A DNA stretch of 6,081 nucleotides. Source: Bog-756 sp036511155 (GTDB lineage Bacteria > Actinomycetota > Acidimicrobiia > Acidimicrobiales > RAAP-2). The notes under the pieces are model-generated. The model made no database searches and was not told the origin of the DNA. It saw nothing but the letters and a program-made list of their open reading frames with translations. Shown here piece by piece: positions 1 through 5,007 of this stretch. The first letter of the stretch is position 1. Each line of letters starts with the position of its first letter. The stretch is taken from contig DATCCR010000176.1 in assembly GCA_036511155.1 (NCBI GenBank), forward strand, positions 1-6,081. The letters are read 5' to 3'. A program made the position numbers and the translations under genes.

Positions 1-809
1 CACCACTGCACCCGTCCGGGGTCGATCGCCTCGCCGCCGGCCGACGTGTAGGCATCGAGCAGCTCGGGCAGGTCGCCGAAGCCCCCCACCCGGCCGGGTC
101 CGCCGAAGCGCCACGACCGGGCGCACAACCAGCCGATGTCCTCCGCGGGGTCGCCGGCGTGGGCCAGCTCCCAGTCGAGCACGGCCTGCAGCCCGTGCCG
201 GCCGACGAGGAGGTTGCCCATGCGGAAGTCACCGTGCACGGTGACCCGCCGGTTCGACGCCGGCCGGTTGAGTTCGAGCCACCGGACGCCGAGTTCGAGG
301 CAGGGCCGCACCTCGCCCAGTCCGTCGAGGAACGGCAGCGGGTCCCGGAGCGGGTCACGGCGGGGCATTCCGGGGACGGCGTCGGGGTCGATGCGGTGGA
401 TGGCGGCCAGTGCAGAGCCGCACTGGACGGTCAGCGCCCTCCGGGCGGTGGCCCATTCGGGGTCGCGGAGGAGTTTCCGGGGGATCGTCTCGCCCTCGAG
501 ACGTTCCACGACCAGCCACCCCGGGTCGAGGCCACCGTCGGCTCCGGCAGCCACCACCAGGGGCACCGGCACCCCGAGGTCGCCCGCCGCCCGCAGGAGC
601 GCCCCCTCGACGAGCACGCGACTGCCCGGGACGAGCCCGTGGCCCCGCTCCTGCTGGAGGATCAGCGGCCGGACGGTGCCGTCGTCGGCCTCGAGGTCGA
701 ACGAGCTGGTGATGCGGGAGGCGCCGCCGGACAGGCGCTTGAGGTCCCGCACCGTCCCGCCAAGGACCCGGCCGAGCTCCGAGGCGACCTCGTCGGGGGA
801 CGTGCCCAT
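1..809 (-). CDS. APH/choline-kinase-like phosphotransferase, 3' end cut by window edge
   Basis: The protein-kinase-like fold of the aminoglycoside phosphotransferase family moves a phosphate from ATP to a small-molecule hydroxyl; the substrate cannot be told from sequence. In the 269 visible residues the Brenner motif HGDFRMGN is at 192-199, with Asp194 as the expected catalytic base and Asn199 as a metal ligand. The metal-binding Asp of the DFG-equivalent is in VLDWELAHAGDP at 210-221. The hinge-like stretch WLVVERLEGE is at 98-107. The usual ATP-binding Lys/Arg of the N-lobe falls near LILQQERG (49-56), where I see Gln rather than a clear Lys. The ATG at 809-807 shares a base with the TGA of the upstream gene (TGATG), so translational coupling decides the start; there is no strong separate Shine-Dalgarno. 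The frame is open to position 3 without a stop, so the C-terminus lies outside the window. The family also includes FadE10/11-type phosphotransferases that act in catabolic operons, so antibiotic resistance should not be assumed. Confidence 0.9.
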   Translation of the reverse strand, partial: MGTSPDEVASELGRVLGGTVRDLKRLSGGASRITSSFDLEADDGTVRPLILQQERGHGLVPGSRVLVEGALLRAAGDLGVPVPLVVAAGADGGLDPGWLVVERLEGETIPRKLLRDPEWATARRALTVQCGSALAAIHRIDPDAVPGMPRRDPLRDPLPFLDGLGEVRPCLELGVRWLELNRPASNRRVTVHGDFRMGNLLVGRHGLQAVLDWELAHAGDPAEDIGWLCARSWRFGGPGRVGGFGDLPELLDAYTSAGGEAIDPGRVQW

Positions 810-1807
810 CAGCCGACGGGGACGACAGGTCTCCCGCCGCCGTCGAGTTGGTGGAGATACTCGGCGATTCCGGAACCGGTGCGGGTGGAACCGTCGGCGT
901 CCCGGTACGTCCATCGGGTCAGCCCCTCGTTGATCAGGGTGCCCGTCGTGTGCCCGATGTCGGCGACCCGCAGGACCTCGCCGGACAGCTCGTACTCCCG
1001 ACCCCGCTTGTCCACCACGGTGAGGTGCACGACTTTCTGGGTGATGCCGTCGTCGGCCAACTCCGTCTCCAGGCGCCACTCGGCGATGCTGACGGCCCGG
1101 CCACTGTCGTAGACCCAGCCCCGGTGGAGGTCGCCGTGGCCGGTGCCGAGCCGGATGCCTCCGAAGTGGAGATCACGGTCGACGTTGATGCTGAACCAGC
1201 GCCACATGGTCGGGCCGCCCCAATGGCGCGGGCCCCAGGAGCCGTCCCGGTTGCCGAGCGCCCCGTCCCAGGCGAACCGACGGCCGTCGACCTCGAGCCA
1301 TCCCGTCCAGGTGCCGGCCTGTTCGAAGTGGCCCTTGCCGGTGGTGCCGGCCGCATCCGCCGCCTCAGCCGAGCCCTGGCGGCCCGTCGGCTGACCGTCG
1401 GTCCCGATGGCCGGTGTGAGCGCGTCGAACCGCAGGTCGAGGCGGATCCGGACCTCGTGGTCGCTGACCGAGCCACGGGCGCAGGAGCGTACGGGCACGT
1501 CACCGTCGAAGACGAGCCGCCAGGCGCGCATCGGTTCCAGCATTTCGTAGCGGACGTCACCGACCTCGAGCACGGTGTCGACCATCTCCCACTGCTCCTT
1601 GACGGCGCGGTACTCGGCCAGATCGCCCCCCGGCAGCCACAACGACAGGCCCACATCCATCGTGCCCTCGTTGGGGCGGATCCCGATGCGGGTGAACAGT
1701 CCTGAGTCGGTGCCCGGGTCGAAGCCGTTGAAGTAGTACGACTCGCTCCACGCGGTGTCCCCCTCGACGGGATGGCCGAGGTCGTGATGGGGGTCGAGGA
1801 TCGGCAT
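809..1807 (-). CDS. DUF7064/DUF7065-like protein (possible lipocalin-type, CrtC/AttH-like fold)
   Basis: A 332-residue protein with no signal peptide or membrane segment, and so probably cytoplasmic. The clearest motif is GNRDGSWGPRHW at 185-196. It follows GTWTGWLEVDG (165-175) and resembles the G-x-RDxSWGxR signature of carotenoid 1,2-hydratase/AttH-like two-domain beta-barrel proteins and of the actinobacterial DUF7064/DUF7065 family. Residues 1-130 hold a first beta-rich half (SESYYFNGFDP at 21-31, GIRPNEGTMDVGLSLWLPGG at 42-61). Residues 135-156 look like a flexible Gly/Ala-rich linker. The frame is open for another 101 codons upstream to 2110, but that part is low in family character and overlaps pseudogene and repeat sequence. 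I therefore chose the ATG at 1807, directly before LDPHHDLGHP; no good Shine-Dalgarno supports it. The stop overlaps the start of the phosphotransferase, which suggests one transcript and a shared pathway. The family name is from memory of the motif; the biochemical function is unknown. Confidence 0.75.
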   Translation of the reverse strand: MPILDPHHDLGHPVEGDTAWSESYYFNGFDPGTDSGLFTRIGIRPNEGTMDVGLSLWLPGGDLAEYRAVKEQWEMVDTVLEVGDVRYEMLEPMRAWRLVFDGDVPVRSCARGSVSDHEVRIRLDLRFDALTPAIGTDGQPTGRQGSAEAADAAGTTGKGHFEQAGTWTGWLEVDGRRFAWDGALGNRDGSWGPRHWGGPTMWRWFSINVDRDLHFGGIRLGTGHGDLHRGWVYDSGRAVSIAEWRLETELADDGITQKVVHLTVVDKRGREYELSGEVLRVADIGHTTGTLINEGLTRWTYRDADGSTRTGSGIAEYLHQLDGGGRPVVPVG

Positions 1808-2132
1808 GGGCCCATCATCGTCGGTCGGGGAGCGCCGGACAACGGGTACGGACGGGACGGACCCGGCGGGCGTCGGTCGACGCAGTCGAGAGTACGGGGA
1901 AGGCGTGCCGTGGACGCAACGGGTGGAGGTGACGGGACTACGTACGCACCCCTGGTGGTTTGGTGCACCGGGGTCGAGGAGTGCGGCGTCTCGCGTTTGG
2001 TATCTACCGGAGCGTGTGAGGTTGCACGTGTCCGACCTGCTCACGTGGATCTCCGGCTGTGGCCGCCTCCGATCGTTCCGGAATACCCCCGCGGAGCAGA
2101 TCCTCCACACCGGCGAAGTGGTGTGCGGTCAG
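1808..2132. other. non-coding gap with dioxygenase readthrough remnant
   Basis: This 325-base stretch lacks an intact gene. Positions 2132 down to about 2070 on the minus strand still translate, in the frame after the dioxygenase TAG codon, to LTAHHFAGVEDLLRGGIPER. That looks like the normal C-terminal tail of that family, so it is decayed coding sequence. The frame meets its next stop at 2006-2004. Positions 1916-1939 carry the tRNA 3'-end-like repeat described separately. I see no convincing promoter or terminator for the DUF7064-like gene; a TAGATA at 2006-2001 on the minus strand has no matching -35 element. Confidence 0.6.
1916..1939 (-). repeat. diverged copy of tRNA-Ala 3' end (att-like direct repeat)
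   Basis: This site matches 3192-3215 at 22 of 24 bases in the same orientation. The first 14 bases on the plus strand (GCAACGGGTGGAGG) are identical. After them come one mismatch, GA, one mismatch, and GGGACT. In tRNA terms the match runs from the 3' side of the T-loop through the acceptor 3' strand and discriminator base into 8 bases of trailer. Past 1939 the similarity stops, and no anticodon or D arm is present, so this is a fragment and not a second tRNA. It lies on the 3' side of the real tRNA, as expected for the distal copy made by integration into a tRNA gene. It could also be an old local duplication. Confidence 0.6.
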
Positions 2133-2911
2133 CTACAGCCGCAGAAGATGGCGACGCTCACCCAGATCCGCGGCGTCCTGGTAGGCCTCGCGGGCGTGGA
2201 GGCGCTGGGCATCGGTGATGTACCAGCCGATGTAGAAGAACCTAGGGAGTCCGGCGACGTCGTTCAGCCGCGCCAAGAAGAAGTAGGGGTCCTCACCCGG
2301 TGACTCCTCGCCGTTCCGGTCCCAGTGCAAGGGCTCGTAGAGGACGTCGAGCAGGTCCGGCCGATTCGAGAGGATCTCGTTGTAGATGGCCACCGAACTG
2401 GCGATCCGGCTCTCACCACCATCCGGGCCTGGTGCAGGCAGAGGAGGCCGACGATGTCCGAGCCGTCGGTATGGAAGTCCTGGCGAGCGTTCGTCCGGTA
2501 GAGGCGAACGCTCGGGTCGACCCTGGGGATCCGCTCGTCGCGGATGTGGGAGCGGACATCGGCCTGGCGATCCTGGCCAACTGGAGTGCCGAGCTGCAGA
2601 CCGAGACCCACATAGGCCGACTCGATCTCGGCAGGTGCCAGCGCTTCGACCGGGAACCCTCGAAGCAGCAGGAATCCGCGCCCCTCATCGAGCGCGTGGG
2701 ACCAGGCGCGAACCTCATTGCGGAGGCTGGGGAGGGGGACATCCTCCCGTCTGAGCGTCGAGACCGTGCGGCCGTCGGAAGCGGCCAGCCGGGCGGTGTC
2801 GATGATCTCGTGCCGTTGGACATCGCTCAACGTCACTGTCCAGCGGTCACGGTCGCTGATGTCGCTCGCTCGCCACACCGAAGGAGCGTCGACGCTCGTG
2901 TGCGTTCCCAC
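2133..2911 (-). pseudogene. TauD/TfdA-family 2-oxoglutarate/Fe(II) dioxygenase, decayed
   Basis: Intact relatives are about 320-350 residues and hydroxylate small substrates using Fe(II) and 2-oxoglutarate. The N-terminal part, from a GTG at 2911-2909 just after an in-frame TAG, reads well for the family: GRGFLLLRGFPVE at 77-89, and the iron-binding HxD in DFHTDGSD at 145-152 (His147, Asp149). After Arg163 (2425-2423) the family sequence continues in another frame as PDGGESRIASSVAIYNEIL and on to FFYIGWYITDAQR. This fits loss of one base in the G run at 2425-2427. DAQR is then followed at once by LHAREAYQD (His codon 2198-2196), which carries the distal iron-binding His and the 2-oxoglutarate-binding Arg. 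About 45 residues normally found between these blocks are missing. The frame ends in RHLLRL then TAG, where relatives have Trp, and family-like sequence continues past it. Three independent lesions argue for a real pseudogene over a sequencing error. No Shine-Dalgarno is evident. Confidence 0.88.
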
Positions 2912-3112
2912 TCGCTACGCCGGTCGCCGGGCCCGGATGAAGGCGTTGGCGACGGCCGAACTGCCGTGTGCCTTGCCGGCCGGGAACTCTTCGCGACCGA
3001 GGTCAGGTCGGTGGGGACTGTCAGGTGATCGTCCTCCACTCATGATGCGGTGGTCCGGCCCCGGAATTCACGCGCACTGTCGACTCGATTGCCGGAATCG
3101 GCCGGGAGCCAG

Positions 3113-3150
3113 GGTTCGAACACCGCCAGTTGGCTGGTTCGAGATCGCCA
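3113..3150 (+). repeat. two tandem T-loop-like GGTTCGA elements
   Basis: GGTTCGAACACCGCCA (3113-3128) and GGTTCGAGATCGCCA (3136-3150) are imperfect direct copies spaced 23 bases apart. The second is preceded by a short hairpin, CCAG-TTGG-CTGG (3126-3137). They resemble the T-arm of a tRNA, but neither has a matching 5-base T-stem and no cloverleaf can be drawn around them. They lie 50-90 bases beyond the 3' end of the tRNA-Ala, inside the interval bracketed by the att-like repeats. They could be remnants of tRNA-derived sequence or chance similarity. Confidence 0.35.
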
Positions 3151-3191
3151 AGGAAGAACACCATGTGGCCAACGAATGGGTAGTGCATCCG

Positions 3192-3215
3192 GCAACGGGT
3201 GGAGGCGATGGGACT
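3192..3215 (-). repeat. tRNA-Ala 3' end and trailer, proximal copy of att-like repeat
   Basis: This is the proximal member of the pair with 1916-1939. Positions 3200-3215 are inside the tRNA (3' T-loop, T-stem, acceptor strand, discriminator) and 3192-3199 are its trailer. The two differences between copies fall in the T-stem and acceptor segments. The functional tRNA keeps the pairing bases, and the distal copy is the one that has drifted. Confidence 0.6.
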
Positions 3216-3273
3216 CGAACCCACGACTTCGACCTTGCAAAGGTCGCACTCTAGCCAACTGAGTTACGCCCCC
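3200..3273 (-). tRNA. tRNA-Ala, anticodon UGC
   Basis: A 74-base cloverleaf can be drawn by hand. The acceptor GGGGGCG pairs with CGCCTCC and includes the G3:U70 wobble, the main alanine identity element. The D-stem is ACTC/GAGT, and the anticodon stem CGACC/GGTCG closes the loop TTTGCAA (anticodon TGC). The variable loop is AAGTC, and the T-arm GTGGG-TTCGAGT-CCCAT follows with one G-U pair. The discriminator is A73. The next bases are CCC, so the full 3' CCA is not encoded and must be added after transcription. It would read GCN alanine codons. No clear T-rich terminator follows it. Confidence 0.97.
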
Positions 3274-3278
3274 GTTGA

Positions 3279-3297
3279 CGACAGAGCAACTCTGTCG
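3279..3297. promoter_or_regulatory. perfect 8-bp hairpin just upstream of tRNA-Ala
   Basis: CGACAGAG-CAA-CTCTGTCG forms a perfect 8-base inverted repeat with a 3-base spacer, starting 6 bases before the first base of the tRNA. It would lie in the tRNA 5' leader or promoter region, or in the far 5' flank of the ArdC-like gene. Without a T run on either strand it is not an ordinary intrinsic terminator. It may be an operator or a leader stem near the RNase P cut; the sequence does not decide between these. Confidence 0.45.
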
Positions 3298-3537
3298 GGC
3301 GTGCCCACCGTACCAGCCGACCCCGGCACGACCGCCCCTCCGTTGCCCAAACCATCGCGCCGAAACATCGCTGACCAGGTCCTTCATCTCCACGGGCTCG
3401 CGCCGTCACACACCCCGCGTACGGTCAGCACCACGCAGGCCATCGGTACGCACCACCGCCGCGACGGCTGCCGACTCGCTCCCACCGGAGCCCCCCGCAA
3501 CCGGGGCGCGCCGTCTACGGAGTGCCCCTGGACCGCC

Positions 3538-3542
3538 AGGAG
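3538..3542 (+). promoter_or_regulatory. Shine-Dalgarno AGGAG for the ArdC-like gene
   Basis: AGGAG ends 5 bases before the ATG at 3548. It picks that start over the in-frame upstream extension to 3275, whose translation is a Pro/Arg/Thr-rich, low-information sequence with no family similarity. Confidence 0.75.
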
Positions 3543-3547
3543 CACCC

Positions 3548-4372
3548 ATGCCGACCACCGACCGCGACCACCTCCTCGACACGTTGACCGAGGGCATCGA
3601 GTCACTCACGACCTCCGATGCCTGGCGGTCCCACCTCGAGGTCCAGGGCCGCTTCCACCGTTACAGCTTCTCCAATGCCCTGCTCATCTGTGCCCAGGAC
3701 CCCGGCGCCTCCCGCGTGGCCGGCTTCGTCACCTGGAAGAAGCTCGGGCGCTCCGTACTGAAGGGGGAACGGGCCATCTGGATCCTCGCCCCGATGACGG
3801 GCAGGCGCTCGAGTACCGATGACGGCGAGGAGCACCGGCCCATCATCGGGTTCCGCCCCGTGCCGGTCTTCGACGTGGCCCAGACCGAGGGCGAGGCGCT
3901 CCCGGAAGTGTGCAGGACCCTACGGGGCGACGACCCGACGGCCTGGTTCGCCCGACTCACGGCGTGCGCCGGGGCCATGGGCTATTCGGTGGTGTCGACG
4001 GAGCTTCCCGGCGCCGCCAACGGCGACTGCACCTTCGCACTCCGGCGGATCCGGGTCGAGTGCCGCAACGAGCCGGCCCAACAGGTCAAGACCCTTGCCC
4101 ACGAGCTCGCCCACGCCCTGCTGCACGAAGGCACCGACGACCGCCCGCTGGCCGAGCTGGAGGCGGAGTCCACGGCCTACGTGGTGTGCCGGACCCTCGG
4201 TTTCGACACCGGCGACTACACCTTCGGCTACGTGGCCTGCTGGGCGGGGGGCGGGCCGGAGGCAGTGGCCCGCATCAAGGCCTCGGGGTCCCGGATCCAG
4301 CGGGCCGCCGAGGTCATCCTCGACTCGCTCGAGGAGACCGACGAACCGGCGGCCCCGGGTGTGGCTGCCTGA
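3548..4372 (+). CDS. ArdC-like antirestriction/ImmA-IrrE-type metallopeptidase
   Basis: A 274-residue soluble protein with two recognisable parts. Residues about 5-110 match the ArdC N-terminal ssDNA-binding-type domain: RYSFSNALLICAQDP at 38-52, VAGFVTWKKLGRSVLKGERA at 57-76, then IWILAPM. Residues about 130-235 form a zincin-like domain. Its metal-binding helix is KTLAHELAHALLHE at 181-194 (HExxH: His185, Glu186, His189), with a probable third ligand in ELEAES (203-208) and then the family-typical YVVCRTLGFDTGDYTFGYVACWA at 211-233 (a run of key residues Tyr, Cys, Asp, Tyr). ArdC proteins protect incoming plasmid DNA from restriction, and ImmA/IrrE relatives cleave repressors; which role applies here is inference. 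No conjugation, replication or phage gene is beside it. Its stop lies 12 bases from that of the convergent pyrophosphatase, with no visible terminator between. Positions 3298-3547 upstream show no other gene. The 5' neighbour is tRNA-Ala, a common insertion point for mobile DNA. Confidence 0.85.
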   Translation: MPTTDRDHLLDTLTEGIESLTTSDAWRSHLEVQGRFHRYSFSNALLICAQDPGASRVAGFVTWKKLGRSVLKGERAIWILAPMTGRRSSTDDGEEHRPIIGFRPVPVFDVAQTEGEALPEVCRTLRGDDPTAWFARLTACAGAMGYSVVSTELPGAANGDCTFALRRIRVECRNEPAQQVKTLAHELAHALLHEGTDDRPLAELEAESTAYVVCRTLGFDTGDYTFGYVACWAGGGPEAVARIKASGSRIQRAAEVILDSLEETDEPAAPGVAA

Positions 4373-4384
4373 GGCGACCCGGAG

Positions 4385-4882
4385 TCAGCCCTCGGTCTTC
4401 GCCCGCTCGTAGGACCGGGCGATCTCCTCCCACGCCGCCTCCACGCCGTCGAACCCACGGACCTCGGTGCGCTTGTGGGGCTCGAGGTCCTTGTAGACCT
4501 CGAAGAAGTGGGCGATCTCGAAGGTGAGGTGAGGCGGCAGCTCATCGAGGTTGCGGATGCCCTCCCACATGGGGTCGCCGCACGCTACGCAGATGATCTT
4601 GGCGTCGGGGCCTTTCTCGTCGGTCATCCAGAACACGCCGACCGGCCGGCTCTCGACCATGCAGCCGGGGAAGGTCGGCTCGTCGAGGAGCACCAGCGCG
4701 TCGAGCGGGTCGCCGTCCTCGGCCAGGGTCTCGGGTACGAACCCGTAGTCCGCCGGGTAGAAGGTCGCCGAGAAGAGTCGCCGGTCGAGGCGGAACACGT
4801 GATGCTCATGGTCGTACTCGTACTTGTTGCGACTCCCTCGGGGGATCTCCACCATGACGTCGATCGTGCGATCTGTGTCCAT
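4385..4882 (-). CDS. ppa: family I inorganic pyrophosphatase
   Basis: Hydrolyses pyrophosphate to two phosphates in the cytoplasm, pulling biosynthetic reactions forward. The 165-residue length is normal for the bacterial hexameric family I enzyme. Active-site positions compared with E. coli Ppa are all present: Glu12, Lys20 and Glu22 in VEIPRGSRNKYEYD; Arg34; Tyr42 and Tyr46 in FYPADYGF; the signature DGDPLDALVLL with Asp56, Asp58 and Asp61; Asp88, Asp93 and Lys95 in TDEKGPDAK; and Tyr130-Lys131 in HFFEVYKDLE. An in-frame ATG 36 bases upstream (4918) would add 12 residues, but it has no ribosome site. The ATG at 4882 has GAGGAAAGGG 8 bases before it and fits the usual N-terminus, so I chose it. 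The gene is divergent from ppk across 125 bases and convergent with the ArdC-like gene. I see no missing residues or damage. Confidence 0.97.
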   Translation of the reverse strand: MDTDRTIDVMVEIPRGSRNKYEYDHEHHVFRLDRRLFSATFYPADYGFVPETLAEDGDPLDALVLLDEPTFPGCMVESRPVGVFWMTDEKGPDAKIICVACGDPMWEGIRNLDELPPHLTFEIAHFFEVYKDLEPHKRTEVRGFDGVEAAWEEIARSYERAKTEG

Positions 4883-4890
4883 GAACCCAG

Positions 4891-4900
4891 CCCTTTCCTC
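4891..4900 (-). promoter_or_regulatory. Shine-Dalgarno for ppa
   Basis: GAGGAAAGGG on the minus strand lies 8 bases upstream of the ATG at 4882-4880. It decides in favour of this start over the upstream ATG at 4918, because this ribosome site would lie inside the longer reading frame. Confidence 0.75.
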
Positions 4901-4929
4901 GGCGAAGCGGCCCTCCATTCTGGCCCAAC

Positions 4930-4956
4930 CCGGAAGGTGCCCCGACGGCCTTCCGG
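4930..4956. promoter_or_regulatory. inverted repeat between ppa and ppk
   Basis: CCGGAAGG (4930-4937) and CCTTCCGG (4949-4956) are perfect inverted halves around an 11-base spacer, close to the middle of the divergent intergenic region. The half-site spacing of 19 bases (centre to centre) is about two helical turns, which suits a dimeric regulator. It could also fold as a hairpin in the ppa leader. It does not resemble a Pho box that I can recognise. Confidence 0.4.
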
Positions 4957-4995
4957 ACGGCCCGTCGACCCGGATGTGGCGAGAGGGGGCCTTGC

Positions 4996-5001
4996 TAACG
5001 T
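4996..5001 (+). promoter_or_regulatory. -10-like box for a probable leaderless ppk transcript
   Basis: TAACGT fits the actinobacterial TANNNT -10 pattern and ends 6 bases before the GTG at 5008. Transcription would then begin at or next to the start codon. There is no good Shine-Dalgarno upstream of the GTG, which agrees with leaderless translation. No strong -35 hexamer is visible. Confidence 0.5.
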
Positions 5002-5007
5002 TGGGGC

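Noticed and set aside
159..1112. Long plus-strand open frames opposite the phosphotransferase and DUF7064-like genes (also 136-933 and 848-1705)
   Set aside because: They are antisense to two clearly coding genes, have no family motifs, and are Pro/Arg/Gly-rich as expected from GC-rich antisense frames.
1808..2110. N-terminal extension of the DUF7064-like protein to 2110
   Set aside because: The extension overlaps dioxygenase remnant in another frame and the tRNA-like repeat, and has no coherent protein character.
2415..2430. Programmed ribosomal frameshift in the dioxygenase
   Set aside because: No X-XXY-YYZ slippery heptamer or clear downstream structure is seen, and the gene carries two further disabling lesions.
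3085..3180. A second tRNA gene on the plus strand near the GGTTCGA motifs
   Set aside because: The bases flanking the T-loop-like sequence do not form a 5-base stem, and no acceptor or anticodon stem can be paired.
3040..3393. Minus-strand frame across the tRNA giving a peptide with QLARVRPLQGRSRGFESH, and plus-strand frames giving MGLEPTTSTLQRSH and DGTRTHD
   Set aside because: These are well-known false proteins made by translating through a tRNA gene; the tRNA-Ala explains the sequence.
3275..3547. N-terminal extension of the ArdC-like protein by 91 residues
   Set aside because: It is low-information Pro/Arg/Thr-rich sequence crossing the hairpin next to the tRNA. The AGGAG at 3538 and the family N-terminus point to the ATG at 3548.
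4373..4384. Bidirectional terminator between the ArdC-like gene and ppa
   Set aside because: Only 12 bases separate the stops and I see no hairpin with a T run there.
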